A stretch of 5,587 bases of DNA from an uncultured Burkholderiaceae bacterium (GTDB taxonomy: Bacteria > Pseudomonadota > Gammaproteobacteria > Burkholderiales > Burkholderiaceae): NCBI GenBank assembly GCA_937862845.1, contig CALMCK010000155.1, forward strand, positions 1 to 5,587, read 5' to 3'. The position numbers and the translations under genes are program-made. The notes below the pieces were generated by a model. It saw nothing but the letters and a program-made list of their open reading frames with translations, did no database searches and was not told the DNA's origin. Positions 1 through 5,182 of the stretch are shown here, piece by piece. Within the stretch, counting starts at the first letter, position 1, and every line of letters begins with the position of its first letter.

Positions 1-9
1 TCTTTGCAT
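1..9 (-). CDS. trpF: Start of next gene, probably phosphoribosylanthranilate isomerase (partial, 3 codons)
   Basis: Reading the minus strand past the truA stop, an ATG at 9-7 is followed by CAA and AGA, giving Met-Gln-Arg before the window ends. A clear AGGAG Shine-Dalgarno at 20-16 overlaps the truA stop codon and stands 6 bases before this ATG, so a translation start is well supported. The identity as trpF is inferred: trpF commonly follows truA in Burkholderiales, and its product often begins with a short basic N-terminus like this one. Three codons cannot prove it. The close spacing (9 bases after the truA stop) implies cotranscription with truA. Confidence 0.5.
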
Positions 10-15
10 GTTTGA

Positions 16-20
16 CTCCT
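16..20 (-). promoter_or_regulatory. Shine-Dalgarno for the gene after truA
   Basis: AGGAG on the minus strand at 20-16 lies 6 bases ahead of the ATG at 9-7. It overlaps the truA TAG stop (21-19), so ribosomes ending truA pass directly over the next start region. Confidence 0.7.
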
Positions 21-816
21 ATGTCTGTATGCCCAGTAAGGCGCTGAAATCATCAGACGGCGTGGGCAAGCCAAATCGCGCATCATAATGAATCGCTGCC
101 AAATACAAACCACTGGCAGAAAAAGTTGGCGCGGCCAAGCTGCGGTTTTTTTGAGTCAATAAAAACCCCAGCCAATCAAGGTGTTGTTTGCCTGCGCCAA
201 TATAAATCAGCGCGCCGACAATATTGCGCACCATGTGGTGCAAAAACGCATTGGCCGTGACACTGACAACCACCAAATCACCAATGCGTTTGACACTGAC
301 AGCGTGCATGGTTTTAATCGGGGATTTGGCTTGACACTGGGCGGCACGAAAAGCTGAAAAATCATGCTCACCCACCAAACTTTGAGCCGCCGCATGCATG
401 CGTTCAGCATCGAGTGGCGCATGATACCAACCCGCGCGATTGTTCCAAATCGGCGAGCGCACCGCGTGGTTGTAAATCACATAATGATACGTGCGCTTAA
501 ATGCGTCAAAGCGCGCATGGAACTCCTCGCTGACCACACGCGCCCAGCGCACGGCGATGGCATCTGGCAAGAAACTATTGGTGCCGCGCACCCATGATTC
601 GAGCGGTCGCTCCATCGGCACATCAACATGAATCACTTGATCAAGGGCATGAACACCCGTGTCTGTGCGGCCTGCACATTGGACTTTGAGCGGCACTGTG
701 GCAAATTGCGTCAATGCTTTTTCGAGTGTGTCCTGCACTGTCAAACCATGCACCTGCGACTGCCAGCCTTGGTACTGTGTACCATCGTATTGGATGCCGA
801 GCGCGATGCGTGGCAT
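19..816 (-). CDS. truA: tRNA pseudouridine(38-40) synthase TruA
   Basis: This enzyme converts uridines at positions 38, 39 and 40 of the tRNA anticodon arm to pseudouridine in the cytoplasm. The 265-residue protein has the usual bacterial TruA length. It shows the N-terminal strand IALGIQYDGTQYQGWQSQ (about residues 4-21), then CAGRTDTGVHALDQ (47-60), which carries the catalytic aspartate at about D52 (D60 in E. coli). Later come the RTYHYVIYN segment and the C-terminal FLHHMVRNIVGALIYIGAG block typical of the family. An in-frame start at 873 would add 19 residues, but I reject it. The ATG at 816-814 gives the standard MPRIALGIQYDG beginning and has AAGGGG at 829-824, 7 bases upstream. The start overlaps the fimV-like stop by one base (TGATG), indicating translational coupling. 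The gene appears intact. Confidence 0.96.
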   Translation of the reverse strand: MPRIALGIQYDGTQYQGWQSQVHGLTVQDTLEKALTQFATVPLKVQCAGRTDTGVHALDQVIHVDVPMERPLESWVRGTNSFLPDAIAVRWARVVSEEFHARFDAFKRTYHYVIYNHAVRSPIWNNRAGWYHAPLDAERMHAAAQSLVGEHDFSAFRAAQCQAKSPIKTMHAVSVKRIGDLVVVSVTANAFLHHMVRNIVGALIYIGAGKQHLDWLGFLLTQKNRSLAAPTFSASGLYLAAIHYDARFGLPTPSDDFSALLGIQT

Positions 817-2423
817 CAATGCACCCCTTGCGGATACGACCAGTAGTAACGCATATTGAGCACGGCAGTGCATTGCTCCGCATTGCCTCGCAGCAGCACA
901 TCGTTGAGCATGAGTTGCGCCACATCTTCATAGCGCGCTTCGTATGCGTCTTGGGCAAAAATCAAAATTTGCTCGGGCGTGTGCACATTGAGCCATGCCT
1001 GCAAACGCGCGCGGTCAAGTAAGTCCTCGTAATCCACGCTGTCAAAGGTCGGCTCAGGCAAGCGATGCGAAAACTCATTGAGAAATTTCGGCACGTCCAT
1101 GTCCAAGGTTTGCAGCGAGGTCTGCTCCAGCACCTCAGCAGGAACTTGTGCGGCGTGCATGGCTTCGAGTTTCACATTGGCAAATGTGGCCGCACGTGCG
1201 CTGGCATTGGTGATGCTTTGCCACTGGCGAAACGGTGTTTTGAAATGGCTGTTAAAAAAACCACCAGTGACCGCATTTAATGGCTCAGCCGCAGCTTGGC
1301 CTGTGATTTTTAATTTTGCAGAGCGCTCGACGCCATCGTCCATCGGCATCGCTGCGGGTAAATCATCTGGCAACTCAGACGTTAAATCCAAACTCAAGGC
1401 CGACAAACCGCCCAAGGCTTGGTTAAAACGAACATCGGGAGACTCAGTGGCGCGCCGCGCCAGCGGTGTCGGCATTGCGTCAGTTGCTTGACCGTCAATG
1501 GCATCAAGTTCATCGAGCTCATCCATCTCAGCAAGCTCATCCATCTCATCAAGCTCAGCCGCCTCGCCTGCTTCATGCAACTCATGTGCGAGCTCATCCT
1601 CATCCATTTCCTCGGTGTCATCAAAGCGCATGGCGAGATTGCTTGCCGTCGCGAGATGCGTGGGCACAGGCTCATCGTCAATTTCGCTTTTTGACTCAGA
1701 CGAGGCTGTGTTAGAGGGCAACGTCACCTGCGGTGCTTCATGGTCAGAAGGCGCCATATCCGTTGAATCACTTTCATCAGGGTCTTTAAAACCACGCACC
1801 AAACCGACCACCATCATCAGGCCAAAAACGCCCAGCAAAGTCCACACCCATGGAGCGATTCCCGCGATGGTGCGCGATGACGCAGCATCAGATGTGCTTG
1901 GCGCAGCCTCACTGGCAGGCACCGCGCTCGGCACCTCAACAGGTACTTCAGGTTTCACTTCTGATTGAACCGCAGGCTCAACTGCCGCAGGCACTGTCGA
2001 CTCGGCTGGCGCTGTTGCTGCATCTGTGCTGGCACTTAATGAAGCATTCACCGTTTTGAGCACATCATCTTTGAGCGGGATGACCAGTGTCACGCCAAAT
2101 TTTAAATTGAGCTTTTCATCCTCAAAGGCATCTGGATTGCTTGCAATCAATCCCTTTATCGCCACATCAAGCGGCAGATTATTGGCCTGCGCATAACGCT
2201 GCGCAATCACAGTGAACGCATCGCCCGCCTTGATGCTAATTTGCCCAGCCTCATGCGCCTGCGCCAATCGGGTGATTTCTTGTGTGTGTGCCGCATATGA
2301 TTTTTTGGCATGTGCGGGGGCGTTGACCAACAACGCACTGCTCAACGCAAATGCGGCAATATAATTCACCCAATTTTTTGAAATAATAAGTCTCACAGCA
2401 TATCCATGTTGTTCATGATTCAA
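816..2423 (-). CDS. fimV: FimV-like LysM/FimV-core membrane protein
   Basis: Likely an envelope-anchored organising protein of the FimV family, which in relatives binds peptidoglycan and acts in type IV pilus assembly or polar localisation. A TTG start gives 535 residues, shorter than the roughly 900 of Pseudomonas FimV. It has a secretion signal with hydrophobic stretch YIAAFALSSALLVNAPAHA (about 21-39). A FimV-core/LysM-like segment follows (about 60-117), including SNPDAFEDEKLNLKFGVTLVIP split over 95-116. Next come a Pro/Ala/Glu/Ser linker (130-185), one membrane helix (about 188-210), a very acidic Asp/Glu repeat tract (266-311), and a C-terminal region whose last 70 residues (VAQLMLNDVLLRGNAEQ) resemble the FimV C-terminal helical motif. 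There is no in-frame ATG before the signal. TTG 2423 and GTG 2396 are the candidates, and an in-frame TGA at 2444-2442 bounds the frame. The function assignment rests on domain layout and position between asd and truA. Confidence 0.82.
   Translation of the reverse strand: MNHEQHGYAVRLIISKNWVNYIAAFALSSALLVNAPAHAKKSYAAHTQEITRLAQAHEAGQISIKAGDAFTVIAQRYAQANNLPLDVAIKGLIASNPDAFEDEKLNLKFGVTLVIPLKDDVLKTVNASLSASTDAATAPAESTVPAAVEPAVQSEVKPEVPVEVPSAVPASEAAPSTSDAASSRTIAGIAPWVWTLLGVFGLMMVVGLVRGFKDPDESDSTDMAPSDHEAPQVTLPSNTASSESKSEIDDEPVPTHLATASNLAMRFDDTEEMDEDELAHELHEAGEAAELDEMDELAEMDELDELDAIDGQATDAMPTPLARRATESPDVRFNQALGGLSALSLDLTSELPDDLPAAMPMDDGVERSAKLKITGQAAAEPLNAVTGGFFNSHFKTPFRQWQSITNASARAATFANVKLEAMHAAQVPAEVLEQTSLQTLDMDVPKFLNEFSHRLPEPTFDSVDYEDLLDRARLQAWLNVHTPEQILIFAQDAYEARYEDVAQLMLNDVLLRGNAEQCTAVLNMRYYWSYPQGVH
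824..829 (-). promoter_or_regulatory. Shine-Dalgarno that fixes the truA start
   Basis: AAGGGG on the minus strand, 7 bases before the ATG at 816-814 and inside the last codons of the fimV-like gene. It supports this ATG over the longer reading that begins at 873. Confidence 0.75.
1491..1628 (-). other. Acidic Asp/Glu/Met/Leu repeat tract inside the FimV-like protein
   Basis: Residues 266-311 of the protein are dominated by Glu and Asp in units such as EMDELAEMDELDELDAID. Acidic cytoplasmic stretches after the membrane helix are typical of FimV proteins. The underlying DNA is locally repetitive. Confidence 0.8.
1518..1553. repeat. Two tandem 18-base units in the acidic tract
   Basis: Plus-strand positions 1518-1535 and 1536-1553 are near-identical 18-mers (CTCATCCATCTCAGCAAG against CTCATCCATCTCATCAAG, one mismatch). 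They encode six-residue acidic units on the minus strand. A degenerate related unit lies just before (1503-1517). In-frame gain or loss of units by slippage would be tolerated. Confidence 0.8.
2393..2416 (-). other. Seven-codon minORF overlapping a possible fimV start
   Basis: In another frame, ATG at 2416-2414 opens MNNMDML and closes with TGA at 2395-2393. That stop overlaps the GTG at 2396-2394, which is in frame with the FimV-like protein (a GTGA overlap). This could be a coupling leader, or it could mark where a base was lost and the true ATG was separated from the gene. No Shine-Dalgarno precedes this ATG, so it may also be chance. Confidence 0.3.
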
Positions 2424-2430
2424 TCGTTGT

Positions 2431-2460
2431 GCGTTGATGTGTCATCTGACACATCAACGC
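2431..2460. promoter_or_regulatory. Perfect 30-base palindrome before the fimV-like gene
   Basis: The arm GCGTTGATGTGTCA (2431-2444) is repeated exactly as its reverse complement at 2447-2460, with only TC between. As RNA it would form a 13-bp hairpin with a 4-base loop. It lies between the asd terminator and the TTG candidate start, 7 bases from the latter. It has no T-run of its own on the minus strand, so a protein-binding operator or a 5' leader hairpin of fimV fits better than a second terminator. No regulator can be named. Confidence 0.7.
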
Positions 2461-2462
2461 AC

Positions 2463-2495
2463 AGAAAAGAGCAAGGCGGGCATCGCCCACCTTGC
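2463..2495 (-). terminator. Rho-independent terminator of asd
   Basis: On the minus strand, 8 bases after the asd stop, GCAAGGTGGGC (2495-2485) pairs with GCCCGCCTTGC (2481-2471). The stem is 11 bp with one G-T wobble and a GAT loop, followed at once by TCTTTTCT (2470-2463). The G+C-rich stem and T-rich tail form a classic intrinsic terminator, implying that the fimV-like gene has its own promoter or depends on readthrough. Confidence 0.85.
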
Positions 2496-2503
2496 CATTC
2501 ACC

Positions 2504-3634
2504 TTAAGCCGCCAACACAATCCGCAGCATCCGACGCAATGGCTCAGCCGCACCCCACAGCAGCTGATCGCCGACGGTGAACGCGCTCAAATACTCGCCG
2601 CCCATCGCCATTTTACGCAAGCGGCCGACTGGCACAGTCATCGTGCCCGTCACCGCAGTCGGTGTGAGATCACGCACCGAAGCTTCTTTGTTGTTCGGCA
2701 CGACTTTCACCCAATCATTCGCTTTAGCGAGCATGTCGTTGATTTCGTCGAGCGGAATGTCTTTTTTGAGTTTAATCGTCAATGCCTGCGAATGGCAACG
2801 CATCGCACCGATGCGCACGCACAAACCCTCGACATTGATAAAATCCGCTTGACCTTCGGCTTTACCCAAAATTTTATTGGTCTCCGCCGCGCCCTTCCAC
2901 TCTTCTTTGGTTTGACCATTGCCCAAATCCTTATCAATCCAAGGAATCAAACCACCCGCAAGCGGCACACCAAAATGCTCAGCGGGATAATCAGGCTCGC
3001 GCATTTTTGCCGCGATTTTGCGATCGATTTCCAAGATGCTCGAACGCGGATCCGCCAACAAATCCGCCACTTCCGCATTCAAAATACCCATTTGCGAAAT
3101 CAACTCACGCATGTTCGCCGCACCACCGCCCGACGCCGCTTGATATGTCATTGACGTCATCCACTCAATCGCGTTCGCCTTAAACAAACCATCCAAAGCC
3201 ATCATCATCAAACTCACCGTGCAGTTACCACCGACGTAGTTTTTCACACCATTCGTCAAGCCGTCTTTAATCACATTCATGTTGACTGGGTCAAGCACGA
3301 TAATCGCGTCTTTCTCCATGCGCAGCGTCGATGCCGCATCAATCCAAAATCCATTCCAACCCGCCGCGCGCAAAGGCCCAAACACCTGCGTCGTGTAATC
3401 GCCACCTTGGCAAGACACAATGATGTCACAGGTTTTCAACGCCTCAATGCTGTTGCCATCGTGCAACACACCATCGCTCGACACCTTACCCATAAACGTC
3501 GGCGCAGCACCGCCCGCATTGCTCGTGCTGAAAAACACAGGTTCAAAATGCGCAAAATCATTTTCTTGCAACATTCGGTCCATCAAAACCGAACCCACCA
3601 TCCCACGCCACCCCACTAAACCCACTCGTTGCAT
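2504..3634 (-). CDS. asd: Aspartate-semialdehyde dehydrogenase
   Basis: This cytoplasmic NADPH enzyme reduces aspartyl phosphate to aspartate semialdehyde, the branch point toward diaminopimelate/lysine, threonine and methionine. The 376-residue protein is of the usual length for the proteobacterial Asd type. It begins MQRVGLVGWRGMVGSVLMDR, the Rossmann nucleotide-binding turn. GGNCTVSLMMMALDGL carries the active-site cysteine at about C138 (C135 in E. coli). TYQAASGGGAANMREL (163-178) and the RIGAMRCHSQ block (274-283) supply the substrate-binding arginine R274 and catalytic histidine H281. GGAG at 3644-3641 stands 6 bases before the ATG, fixing the start. Downstream is a strong terminator. 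Upstream is a REPIN-like hairpin rather than the leu genes directly, so asd may be transcriptionally separated from them. The gene appears intact. Confidence 0.97.
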   Translation of the reverse strand: MQRVGLVGWRGMVGSVLMDRMLQENDFAHFEPVFFSTSNAGGAAPTFMGKVSSDGVLHDGNSIEALKTCDIIVSCQGGDYTTQVFGPLRAAGWNGFWIDAASTLRMEKDAIIVLDPVNMNVIKDGLTNGVKNYVGGNCTVSLMMMALDGLFKANAIEWMTSMTYQAASGGGAANMRELISQMGILNAEVADLLADPRSSILEIDRKIAAKMREPDYPAEHFGVPLAGGLIPWIDKDLGNGQTKEEWKGAAETNKILGKAEGQADFINVEGLCVRIGAMRCHSQALTIKLKKDIPLDEINDMLAKANDWVKVVPNNKEASVRDLTPTAVTGTMTVPVGRLRKMAMGGEYLSAFTVGDQLLWGAAEPLRRMLRIVLAA

Positions 3635-3644
3635 AAATTACTCC

Positions 3645-3663
3645 AAAATAAAAAATAAAAATT
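3645..3663 (-). other. T-rich run between REP doublet and asd
   Basis: On the minus strand, 3663-3645 reads almost entirely as T with a few A, immediately after the REP-type hairpin and just before the asd Shine-Dalgarno. Hairpin plus T-run could terminate leu transcripts. As AT-rich leader it could equally help asd translation or promoter opening. I cannot identify a convincing -35/-10 pair here. Confidence 0.5.
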
Positions 3664-3664
3664 C

Positions 3665-3693
3665 GTAGGGCGGGTTCGCGAAGCAACCCGCCG
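3665..3693. repeat. REP palindrome, asd-proximal arm
   Basis: The perfect 8-bp stem GGCGGGTT/AACCCGCC (3669-3676 with 3685-3692) encloses loop CGCGAAGC, preceded by the GTAG head at 3665-3668. Confidence 0.75.
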
Positions 3694-3730
3694 CGTGTGC
3701 ATGCCAACTTACTGCCTGTGGCGAGAGATT

Positions 3731-3759
3731 CGGCGGGCTGCTTCGCGAACCCGCCCTAC
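3731..3759. repeat. REP palindrome, inverted copy next to the small gene
   Basis: This is the reverse complement of the other arm with one substitution (T at 3739 where an exact copy would need the other pyrimidine-purine pair). The stem still closes through a G-T pair, which suggests that the fold rather than the exact sequence has been kept. Confidence 0.75.
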
Positions 3760-3762
3760 AGG

Positions 3763-4038
3763 TTAGGCGTTACCTTTGATTTTTAAAACTCTATCAACCG
3801 TGATTACTCTAAAAGTACTTGAGTTTATGGTAATACAAATATCATTCGCAGCATTTGTGACATAAAAGTTTTTCCCAACCTTTATAAAACACCTCTCTTC
3901 TGTCTCATTAATAACAGTAAAAAGCAATTTTTCAATCTCGTATTTTGAATAATTGCTCTTAAGCTTTTTATTAATCCTGCCATAAACAAGCTCGGTATAA
4001 CAAATGCTTTTTAAAATTTCAGCTTTATTAATCGCCAT
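3763..4038 (-). CDS. Small DUF3781-like protein of unknown function, probably acquired
   Basis: The 91-residue protein begins MAINKAEILKSICYTELVYG and ends in VITVDRVLKIKGNA. Its layout recalls DUF3781-type small bacterial proteins: a helical TEL..RI.KKL segment near residues 14-25, a middle helix (KYEIEKLLFTVINET), then strands around KVGKNFYVTN and ICITINSSTFRVITVDR. I match this from memory of the family and claim no function. There is no signal peptide or membrane segment. The ATG at 4038-4036 is chosen because it follows the leuB stop by 4 bases; a longer frame to 4098 would lie inside leuB and adds an odd Arg/Trp/Cys-rich leader. No strong Shine-Dalgarno is visible, so translation may be coupled to leuB. 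Base composition is about 29% G+C (3781-4020), with many AAA, ATT, TTT and ATA codons, quite unlike the genes around it. That points to recent transfer. Confidence 0.78.
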   Translation of the reverse strand: MAINKAEILKSICYTELVYGRINKKLKSNYSKYEIEKLLFTVINETEERCFIKVGKNFYVTNAANDICITINSSTFRVITVDRVLKIKGNA

Positions 4039-4042
4039 TGCT

Positions 4043-5122
4043 TTACAACACCGCCAACACCGCATCACCCATCTCAACCGTACCGACCTTTGTACCACCT
4101 ACGGTCATGATGTCGCCCGTGCGGTAGCCTTTGGCCAATACGGCTTTAACAGCGTTGTCCACGCGGTCAGCGGCTTGTACTTGATTCAAGCTGTGGCGGA
4201 GCATCATGGCGACGGATAAAATCATTGCCAATGGATTGGCGAGATTTTTGCCTGCGATGTCGGGGGCTGAACCGTGAATCGGTTCGTACAGGCCTTTGCC
4301 GTTGGCGTCGATGGAGGCGGAGGGCAGCATGCCGATGGAGCCTGTGAGCATGGAGGCGGCGTCGGAGAGGATGTCGCCAAACATATTACCTGTGACCATG
4401 ACGTCGAATTGTTTTGGGTTGCGCACGAGTTGCATGGCGGCGTTGTCAACCAGCATGTGGCTTAACTCGACGTCGGGGTATTCGGCAGAGACTTCTATCA
4501 TGACGTCGCGCCAGAGTTGCGTGGCTTCGAGGACGTTCATTTTATCGACGGAGCAGAGTTTTTTGGCGCGCTTTTGTGCAACTTTAAATGCACTGTGGGC
4601 GATGCGACGGATTTCGGTTTCGTTGTAAATCATGGTGTTGTAACCGACGCGCTCGTTGCCGTTTTCGGTGTCACGCAACTCGATGCCGCGCGGTTCGCCG
4701 AAGTAGATGTCGCCGACGAGTTCACGCACGATGATGATGTCCAGCCCTGAAATCACTTCGGCTTTGAGGGTGGATGCTTCGACGAGTTCTGGGTAAACCA
4801 GCGCGGGACGCAGGTTTGAGAAGACTTGCATTTCTTTGCGAATGGCGAGCAGGCCACGCTCTGGGCGCTGTTCGCGTGGGAGCACATCGTATTGTGGGCC
4901 GCCGACTGCGCCGAGCAGGACTGCATCAGATGCGTGGCATTTCGCCAATGTCTCGGGCGGGAATGGCACGCCAGTGGCGTCAACGGCACAGCCGCCGATG
5001 AGGGCGTTGTCCCAGCTGATGTCAAGGCCATCGGCTTTGAGTTTTTCGAGGACGCGCACGGCTTGTGCCATGATTTCTGGGCCGATGCCGTCGCCTGCGA
5101 GGAGGAGGATATTTTGAGTCAT
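4043..5122 (-). CDS. leuB: 3-isopropylmalate dehydrogenase
   Basis: LeuB oxidises and decarboxylates (2R,3S)-3-isopropylmalate with NAD+ to 2-oxoisocaproate, the third step of leucine synthesis, as a cytoplasmic dimer. The 359-residue protein has the normal family length. Visible are the N-terminal LLLAGDGIGPEI, the substrate arginine segments IRKE (R94), NLRPA (R104) and VREL (R133), the catalytic tyrosine in GDIYFGEPRG (Y140), the catalytic lysine in SVDKMNVLEA (K194), metal-binding aspartates D226 (LVDNAAMQ) and D250/D254 (GDILSDAASML), and the NAD-binding EPIHGSAPDIAGKNLANP loop (280-297). Its C-terminus is complete despite the small foreign gene 4 bases downstream. The 60-base gap from leuD is AT-rich, and only a weak AGG (5136-5134) precedes the ATG. 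It is probably cotranscribed with leuC-leuD. Confidence 0.97.
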   Translation of the reverse strand: MTQNILLLAGDGIGPEIMAQAVRVLEKLKADGLDISWDNALIGGCAVDATGVPFPPETLAKCHASDAVLLGAVGGPQYDVLPREQRPERGLLAIRKEMQVFSNLRPALVYPELVEASTLKAEVISGLDIIIVRELVGDIYFGEPRGIELRDTENGNERVGYNTMIYNETEIRRIAHSAFKVAQKRAKKLCSVDKMNVLEATQLWRDVMIEVSAEYPDVELSHMLVDNAAMQLVRNPKQFDVMVTGNMFGDILSDAASMLTGSIGMLPSASIDANGKGLYEPIHGSAPDIAGKNLANPLAMILSVAMMLRHSLNQVQAADRVDNAVKAVLAKGYRTGDIMTVGGTKVGTVEMGDAVLAVL

Positions 5123-5141
5123 GAGTTCAACTGCCTAATGT

Positions 5142-5153
5142 AATTTTAAAATT
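5142..5153. repeat. AT-only palindrome in the leuD-leuB spacer
   Basis: AATTTTAAAATT is a perfect 12-base palindrome inside the 60-base gap. It is short and AT-only, so chance is a real possibility. It may just reflect an AT-rich ribosome-loading region. Confidence 0.35.
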
Positions 5154-5164
5154 TTGTTGGTAAC

Positions 5165-5180
5165 AATGCGTGAATGCGTG
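5165..5180. repeat. Tandem 8-base duplication just after the leuD stop
   Basis: AATGCGTG occurs twice back to back on the plus strand (5165-5172 and 5173-5180), ending 2 bases before the leuD stop codon. It is a small noncoding duplication with no evident function. Confidence 0.5.
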
Positions 5181-5182
5181 GG

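Larger units (their letters stand above)
3665..3759. repeat. REPIN-like inverted pair of REP palindromes
   Basis: A 29-base arm at 3665-3693 beginning GTAGGGCGGGTTCGCGAAGC recurs as its reverse complement at 3731-3759 with a single mismatch, around a 37-base spacer. Each arm is itself palindromic: GGCGGGTT pairs with AACCCGCC around an 8-base loop, and in the second arm one G-T wobble is needed. A GTAG head, an internal short palindrome and an inverted doublet of about 100 bases are hallmarks of REP/REPIN elements, which are mobilised in trans by REP-associated tyrosine transposases (RAYT). None is encoded here. The element begins 3 bases after the stop of the small upstream gene. Confidence 0.82.

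Noticed and set aside
817..873. Longer truA start adding 19 residues
   Set aside because: TruA proteins start close to the RIALGIQYDG strand, and the ATG at 816 has a good Shine-Dalgarno and the TGATG overlap.
641..958. Minus-strand 105-codon frame across the fimV-truA junction
   Set aside because: It overlaps two well-supported genes in another frame and has no recognisable protein pattern.
1498..1968. Plus-strand 156-codon open frame beginning with a serine-rich run
   Set aside because: It is the antisense of the acidic repeat and linker of the FimV-like gene. The poly-Ser run simply mirrors GAT/GAG-rich codons, and no start signal or family resemblance is seen.
2492..3154. Plus-strand 220-codon open frame antisense to asd
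   Set aside because: Its His/Arg/Thr-rich composition is typical of antisense to a codon-biased gene. asd on the other strand has all its catalytic motifs.
3665..3759. Repeat pair as a CRISPR fragment
   Set aside because: The two copies are inverted, only two exist, and each is an internal palindrome. This is REP architecture, not repeat-spacer architecture.
3755..3770. GCCTAAC overlapping the stop of the small gene, matching the RYYYAAC core of an integron attC site, with the small AT-rich gene as a possible cassette
   Set aside because: No GTTRRRY partner is seen at the far side of the following hairpin or before the gene, and the hairpin itself is explained better as two REP palindromes. 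An attC covariance-model search of 3600-3770 would settle it.
4039..4098. Upstream extension of the small gene by 20 residues (MVQRSVRLRW...)
   Set aside because: It lies wholly inside the leuB 3' end in another frame, and the Arg/Trp/Cys-rich sequence is typical of a shadow reading. The ATG at 4038 fits the spacing and family-like start.
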